Assembly: GCA_020442165.1 (NCBI GenBank) | Contig: JAGRKV010000008.1 | Span: 1-64,000 of the forward strand | Source: Hyphomicrobiaceae bacterium | GTDB lineage: Bacteria > Pseudomonadota > Alphaproteobacteria > Rhizobiales > Hyphomicrobiaceae | Direction of reading: 5' to 3' | Length of the DNA stretch: 64,000 bases | Shown: one piece after another, positions 60,015 through 64,000 of the stretch | Layout: each line of letters opens with the position of its first letter | Numbering within the stretch: position 1 is the stretch's first letter | Notes under the pieces: model-generated | The model's input: the letters and a program-made list of their open reading frames with translations, nothing else | Databases searched by the model: none | What the model was told of the DNA's origin: nothing | Translations under genes and position numbers: made by a program

Positions 60015-60827
60015 ATGTCTAACGCAAATCTTGCTGGCCACGCCGACGATCTTGCAGCCGCGTTGGGGGAACCCACGGTTGCACTCAGGGAGGCTGCGGC
60101 CCCCAGAACGACTGGTGAGCGCATCATCTATCGTGCGAGCGGCGGCAGGCGCATCGCCTTCACGTTCATCTTTCTCCTGTTGTTGCCGTTTTTCGTCAGC
60201 CTTGGACCGATGCTGTGGTCGCGCGTCTCTCATGGACTGTGGGAAGGCACGATCGGCCTCATGGTTATCGCGGTCGGCTTTGCCATCGTGATGTTCCTCG
60301 TGCTGGTCGAAATGCTGCATTCGATCCGCTCGCGCGTGGAACTGGGCAACACAGCTGTACGGCTGACGCTACCTTCGGGACGCGGACCGCAGCCTATGTT
60401 GCGCTATCAGACACATGAAATTCCCTACAAGGAAATCGCTGCCGTCGAAATGCGGCGCGAGATCTATGGCGGGGTGTGGGCACCCATGATGCTCAAGGGC
60501 GCGCGCATCGTCACAAAAAGCGGCCGAAAGATCCGCCTGGGTTACGTCAATGAGGCCAACGTCGATCCTGCTTTCCCCTATCTGGAGATCGCGGAACGGA
60601 TCGCCGCCCGCGCGGGTGTGGGGTTCATCGATGGGGGCAACGTGCGGCGATCGATGCCCAAGAAGATGCTCGGCATCGCATCCGGCCCGCGCGATAAGGT
60701 TTCAATCGATGAGCAGCAGATGCGCGAGTTGAACCGAAAGCATGCGCGGCTGATGGGTGCTCTTGTCCTTGGGCTGGTCGTGCTCATCGCTTTCGGCATC
60801 ATCGGCGACCTCATGCAGCCCGTGTGA
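60015..60827 (+). CDS. Hypothetical membrane protein with three helices
   Basis: A 270-residue protein of no recognised family. Two transmembrane helices ('FTFIFLLLLPFFVSLGPM', 'TIGLMVIAVGFAIVMFLVLV') lie near the N terminus, and a cytoplasmic domain with beta strands ('LTLPSGRGPQPMLRYQTHEI', 'PYKEIAAVEMRREIYGG') follows. A C-terminal helix ('LVLGLVVLIAFGIIGDLM') closes the protein. The middle domain has a PH-like look (the GGVWAPMML-type strand), but this is inference. 'GGGGGACCC...' purines precede the ATG at 60015; an upstream start at 59928 is also open. Confidence 0.75.
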   Translation: MSNANLAGHADDLAAALGEPTVALREAAAPRTTGERIIYRASGGRRIAFTFIFLLLLPFFVSLGPMLWSRVSHGLWEGTIGLMVIAVGFAIVMFLVLVEMLHSIRSRVELGNTAVRLTLPSGRGPQPMLRYQTHEIPYKEIAAVEMRREIYGGVWAPMMLKGARIVTKSGRKIRLGYVNEANVDPAFPYLEIAERIAARAGVGFIDGGNVRRSMPKKMLGIASGPRDKVSIDEQQMRELNRKHARLMGALVLGLVVLIAFGIIGDLMQPV

Positions 60828-60956
60828 GGGCTGCTGATTCGATATGCTCATGCGACCTTCCAAGTCCAAGACTTGCTCACGATTCACTCGTTCGTGAGTA
60901 TGTCGAAATCGCCGCATTTTCGCGATGAACCGGGCCAAACATCAGCTCAACATGAT

Positions 60957-61310
60957 CTAGTTCACGAACACGTTGACGACGCGGCGACGGCGGCCAGCGA
61001 ATCCGCACAGCACGGCAAGCGAGCCAAAGAGGACGTAGGCCGGTGCATTCAAGAGTGTGGTCAGGAACGGACTCCAGAGCCAACCGCCTAAGCGATTTTG
61101 CAGTCCCGTCTCCAGTGCTGCGAAAGAAGAAGGGGATATGGCCTGCCAGTGCGCTGCGGTGGACATGTGCGCGCCGCCCTTCGTTGCGCCCGCCACGAAC
61201 AGGACGACAGCCACGAGCAGAAACAACGCCGCAAGGAAGCGGAACAGAGGAGCTGCCGCGTTGGCGATACGTTGCGGCAGTTGCAGCAGAAGGCGGAGGA
61301 TTCGCTTCAT
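60957..61310 (-). CDS. Hypothetical small membrane protein
   Basis: A 117-residue protein with two transmembrane helices ('FLAALFLLVAVVLFVAGATK' and 'LNAPAYVLFGSLAVLCGFAG'), a basic N terminus and a basic C terminus ('RRRRVVNVFVN'). It is found alone between the preceding convergent membrane protein gene and the epimerase gene. No family recognised; a real gene judging by composition. Confidence 0.65.
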   Translation of the reverse strand: MKRILRLLLQLPQRIANAAAPLFRFLAALFLLVAVVLFVAGATKGGAHMSTAAHWQAISPSSFAALETGLQNRLGGWLWSPFLTTLLNAPAYVLFGSLAVLCGFAGRRRRVVNVFVN

Positions 61311-61535
61311 TCAAAGACCTCGGGCCAAGACCTCGTTTCGCCGGAGCTGCGCCGCCGCGACGATTGAGGGCCAATCCTGTCTTGCTGTAGCTGGCAACGG
61401 GGGCCAAGACAAGATGGCTGCCGCAAGGTGAGCGGTGTGGCCGCATACGCAACTGGGCGTCCATTAGGCCGCAACGATGCGCTATAGCGCGCGTGATTTC
61501 GTGGCAACGGGAAAATGGGTGCCAGTCCGCGCAAG

Positions 61536-62564
61536 TCACACCGTGTAATAGGCGCGATACCAATCTACGAAAGCCTTGATGCCGTCCTCAAGCCGCGTGC
61601 TCGGGCGATAGCCAAAATCGCGTTCAAGGTCGCTGGTGTCGGCATAGGTGGCCTGCACGTCACCTGGCTGCATTGGTTTCATGTTCTTTATGGCCTTGCG
61701 GCCAAGCGCCTGTTCAAGCGTTTCGATGAAGGTCATCAGCTCGACGGGTGTGTTGTTGCCGATGTTGTAGACGCGGAAAGGTGCATAGCTTGAACCCGGA
61801 TCGGGATTGGCAGGATCGTATGACGGTGAACCTTGCGCTGGTTTCAGGGCGACCTTCACAACGCCCTCGACGATGTCGTCGATGTAGGTGAAATCGCGCG
61901 ACATACGGCCTTCGTTGAAAACGTCGATGGGCTTGCCTTCCAGAATCGCCTTGGTGAAGAGCATGGGTGCCATGTCGGGGCGGCCCCAAGGTCCATAAAC
62001 GGTGAAGAAGCGCAGTCCTGTCGTCGGCAATGCGTAGAGGTGCGCGTAGGTGTGAGCCATCAGCTCGTTGGCTTTCTTGGTTGCCGCATACAGGCTGACG
62101 GGATGATCGACGTTGTCGTGGACGGAGAACGGCATCTTCGCATTGGCGCCGTAGACCGAGCTCGACGAGGCGAATGCCAGATGTTCGACGCCGTTATGTC
62201 TACAGCCCTCCAGTATGTTGCCGAACGCGACGAGGTTTGAATCGATGTAAGCCGCCGGGTTGACGAGCGAATAGCGCACGCCTGCCTGTGCCGCCAGGTG
62301 GATGACGATGCGGGGACGCTGCTCCTCGAACAGTCTGGCTGTTGCGTTGCGCTGGGCGAGATCATTCTCGTGGAACGAGAATGCGGCTTTCGGGCCGATT
62401 TCATCGAGCCGTGCGCGTTTCAGCGCGGGGTCGTAGTAGTTGTTGAGGTTGTCTACGCCAATGACCCGTTCGCCTGCCGCGAGCAGAGCTTTGGCAACGA
62501 ACATGCCGATGAAGCCGGCAGCGCCGGTGACCAGGATGGGTCGCTCGTTGTTGTCTGCGTTCAT
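61536..62564 (-). CDS. NAD-dependent epimerase, probable UDP-glucuronate 4-epimerase
   Basis: A 342-residue extended SDR epimerase. It has the NAD motif 'VTGAAGFIGMFVAKALL', 'VIHLAAQAGVRYSLVNPAAY', the catalytic Tyr-x3-Lys in 'SLYAATKKANELMAHTYAHL' and the typical 'FTVYGPWGRPDMAPMLFTKA'. The pattern 'NLNNYYDPALKRARLDEI' is characteristic of UDP-glucuronate 4-epimerases (LpsL/CapI type), which make UDP-galacturonate for capsule or LPS. Its location, followed further right by the start of a FlaA1-like polysaccharide gene, fits surface polysaccharide synthesis. Confidence 0.95.
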   Translation of the reverse strand: MNADNNERPILVTGAAGFIGMFVAKALLAAGERVIGVDNLNNYYDPALKRARLDEIGPKAAFSFHENDLAQRNATARLFEEQRPRIVIHLAAQAGVRYSLVNPAAYIDSNLVAFGNILEGCRHNGVEHLAFASSSSVYGANAKMPFSVHDNVDHPVSLYAATKKANELMAHTYAHLYALPTTGLRFFTVYGPWGRPDMAPMLFTKAILEGKPIDVFNEGRMSRDFTYIDDIVEGVVKVALKPAQGSPSYDPANPDPGSSYAPFRVYNIGNNTPVELMTFIETLEQALGRKAIKNMKPMQPGDVQATYADTSDLERDFGYRPSTRLEDGIKAFVDWYRAYYTV

Positions 62565-62687
62565 TATGACGCCTTCAGGCTAATGATCGTGGTGGGGTGT
62601 TGGCCGTATCAGGAGCAGTCAAACCCGGGGCGCGCGTAATCTGGCAAGAATGCCTGCGTGTGGCGATGGGAGCGGCACAGCTGCCAT

Positions 62688-63350
62688 TTATCGCTGGTGG
62701 GAGCCGGTTGCACGGAGAGAATTCAAGTAGCGGCCGAATTCGTTCATAGCCGAATTCAGAACGTCGCTTGACCGCTGACTCTTTGCTATCCCAATGGCGC
62801 CTTCCAAACTCGCGAGAATGAAGATCGCTGCGGCATTGCTGTCGACGTCCTGGCGTACGAAGCCTTGCCGTTTGCCTCGCTCCAGCTCGCCTGCGATGTT
62901 ATCGACGATGCTGCGGAACAGGCTCTCGATCCGGGCGCGAAAGGCTTCGTCAAGGCCGCTCATCTCCTGGGCGAGATTGTTCAGCGGACAACCAAGTGTG
63001 ATCGTGCGCTCGCCAAGCATGCCGCGCGCAAACTCACTGGACACTGCAATGCCCTCGATCGGATCGTCGAACTGCTTTAGGTGCTGGCTCCAGATCAGAT
63101 CGACCATGCCGGCCAGGATTTCATCGATCACAGCGAGGCCGAGCGCCTGCTTGCTCGGGAAGTGATGGTAGAAGGCGCCCTTTGTCAGACCCGCCTTTTC
63201 CAACAGCCCATCAACGCGGAGCCCCTGATAGCCGTTCAGATAGATTTCCTCGAACGCGACATCCAGGAGGCGTGTGCGAGTCGTATCGGCACTTCGGGTT
63301 TCCTGCCGGGCAATTTGTGATGAATGTTCAAGCGTGGTCTGTCTGGGCAT
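62688..63350 (-). CDS. TetR family transcriptional regulator
   Basis: A 220-residue repressor with the N-terminal TetR helix-turn-helix ('GYQGLRVDGLLEKAGLTKGA' then 'FYHHFPSKQALG'), followed by the ligand-binding C-terminal domain. The C-terminal 'AAIFILASLEGAIGIAKSQR' is typical of the AcuR/TetR_C_6 branch. It is likely to regulate itself or a nearby gene; the nearest divergent gene starts 0.5 kb away on the other strand (63878). No operator palindrome was recognised. Confidence 0.93.
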   Translation of the reverse strand: MPRQTTLEHSSQIARQETRSADTTRTRLLDVAFEEIYLNGYQGLRVDGLLEKAGLTKGAFYHHFPSKQALGLAVIDEILAGMVDLIWSQHLKQFDDPIEGIAVSSEFARGMLGERTITLGCPLNNLAQEMSGLDEAFRARIESLFRSIVDNIAGELERGKRQGFVRQDVDSNAAAIFILASLEGAIGIAKSQRSSDVLNSAMNEFGRYLNSLRATGSHQR

Positions 63351-63877
63351 TCAAGACCTTTGAAGCGAATGGCCGGTATCGCGGGCGCCCAGCATGGCGG
63401 GCCCAGCTTATCAGCCTAGGCGTGGCGAAAGTCACATTGTCAATCTAGTTGCTGGCCCGTGTGTGTCCACTTCCCTTTTTTCGTCTTTGATTTTCGGGAT
63501 CTAAAGCACACCGCTGATGCGCGCGCGAGGTGGTTGGCGTACTCCTGCCTCGCCTTGTCTTGATCTCAACTTCGCCTTCCGCCTTGCAGTCCTTGAATTC
63601 GCTTGCTGCGGGCAAGCATTTTCGTGTTGTCGCACGTAACTCCTTCGTAGCTCAGGCGTGTGTCACATGGGCGATAAAATAGCTGTCGAAAACCCACGCC
63701 ATGCGCTTGACGAATACCTTGCTGTCGCTGTGCAGCGCTGCTTCGTTGCATAAGTGACACTGGCGCGACGTTGCGCTGCAAAAGAAACAGAGTTGCTCTT
63801 TTCGCACTTGAACATCGACGGAGATTATCCGTACAACGAGGGTGGTTGGCGGCTATTGTCCGCTGTGAGGGTAAGCC
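63351..63877. other. Intergenic region upstream of the polysaccharide gene
   Basis: About 530 bp between the TetR gene and the divergent FlaA1-like gene. No gene or RNA is recognised. It must contain both promoters. The region from 63420 to 63560 is AT-richer than average. Confidence 0.45.
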
Positions 63878-64000
63878 ATGTTGCGATCTTGGCTGAACAA
63901 GTTCTTGCGTTCGATTTCCGATCTGCCGCGGCGTAAGAGGCGGATCATCATGGTTACGCTGGACTTCGTATTGCTGGCGGCTGTGGTCTGGGCGCTCATT
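63878..64000 (+). CDS. Start of a FlaA1/WbpM-type polysaccharide biosynthesis protein (truncated by window edge)
   Basis: Only 41 residues are visible. The segment 'SDLPRRKRRIIMVTLDFVLL' followed by a hydrophobic stretch is the typical N terminus of the membrane-bound nucleoside-diphosphate sugar epimerase/dehydratase family (CapD, WbpM, FlaA1). Members convert UDP-GlcNAc-type sugars for O-antigen or capsule. GAGGG six bases before the ATG supports the start. The catalytic SDR domain lies outside the window. Confidence 0.7.
   Translation, partial: MLRSWLNKFLRSISDLPRRKRRIIMVTLDFVLLAAVVWALI

Overview
This window is a dense chromosomal stretch from an alphaproteobacterium, most likely of the order Hyphomicrobiales (a Hyphomicrobium-like methylotroph relative is my best guess; this is inference). 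The evidence is high GC, the rplU-rpmA-GNAT-GNAT-obgE block, DUF2244 divergent from endonuclease III, class I lysyl-tRNA synthetase, dapD, and a UDP-glucuronate epimerase next to the start of a FlaA1-type polysaccharide gene. I see no rRNA, intact tRNA, CRISPR array, phage module or transposase gene. Most of the window is ordinary chromosome with small accessory patches.

Left part (1-13.9 kb): the end of katG and a small 4Fe-4S protein, a two-gene unit with a MoaD/ThiS-like carrier ending in Gly-Gly, a DUF4242 protein and a secreted cupin, then dinB. Next comes a copper/silver efflux block: a His-rich secreted protein, a CusB-like adaptor with a fused heavy-metal-binding domain, a CusA pump with all three Met ligands, and a CusF-like protein with a Met-Asp-His repeat tail. 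No outer-membrane channel gene lies beside them. A secreted von Willebrand A protein follows.

Middle left (13.9-28.2 kb): a FAH-family hydrolase, a ferric-iron binding protein, an Ntn hydrolase, the ribosomal/obgE block with three acetyltransferases and a short DHFR, a tandem-duplicated secreted protein, a TadG-like protein, two related secreted Gly/Pro/Tyr-rich proteins, dapD, a histone-like Lys/Ala protein, an AhpD-like protein and a PCuAC copper chaperone without its usual Met ligand.

Centre (28.2-40.7 kb) is the most accessory part: a divergent P450-like protein, a 1025-residue adenylate cyclase/ATPase/TPR protein downstream of a dihaem cytochrome c, a Crp/Fnr regulator with an intact cyclic-nucleotide pocket, and a PhnD-PhnE-PhnC transporter in line with a small zincin. 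A sequence resembling a tRNA 3' end lies at the left edge of this patch.

Right part (40.7-64 kb): mostly housekeeping genes (nth, hisF, an N-carbamoylputrescine amidase, pyrD, lysS, mepA, msrA) with a stand-alone DUF262/DUF1524 (GmrSD-type) putative defence nuclease, an atypical metallophosphoesterase, a TerB-like protein, an MgtC/DUF4010 membrane protein, a sterol-desaturase-type hydroxylase, a 2OG-Fe(II) oxygenase, and the start of a surface polysaccharide region.

The most notable unexplained structure is a family of three 151-bp dispersed repeats (23724, 29976, 52942). They have equal length, TA-flanked imperfect inverted ends and a hairpin at each end. Each copy abuts a stop codon and supplies it. 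They look like a non-autonomous mobile element with a CTAG/TTAG or TA target preference, possibly of IS630/Tc1 type.
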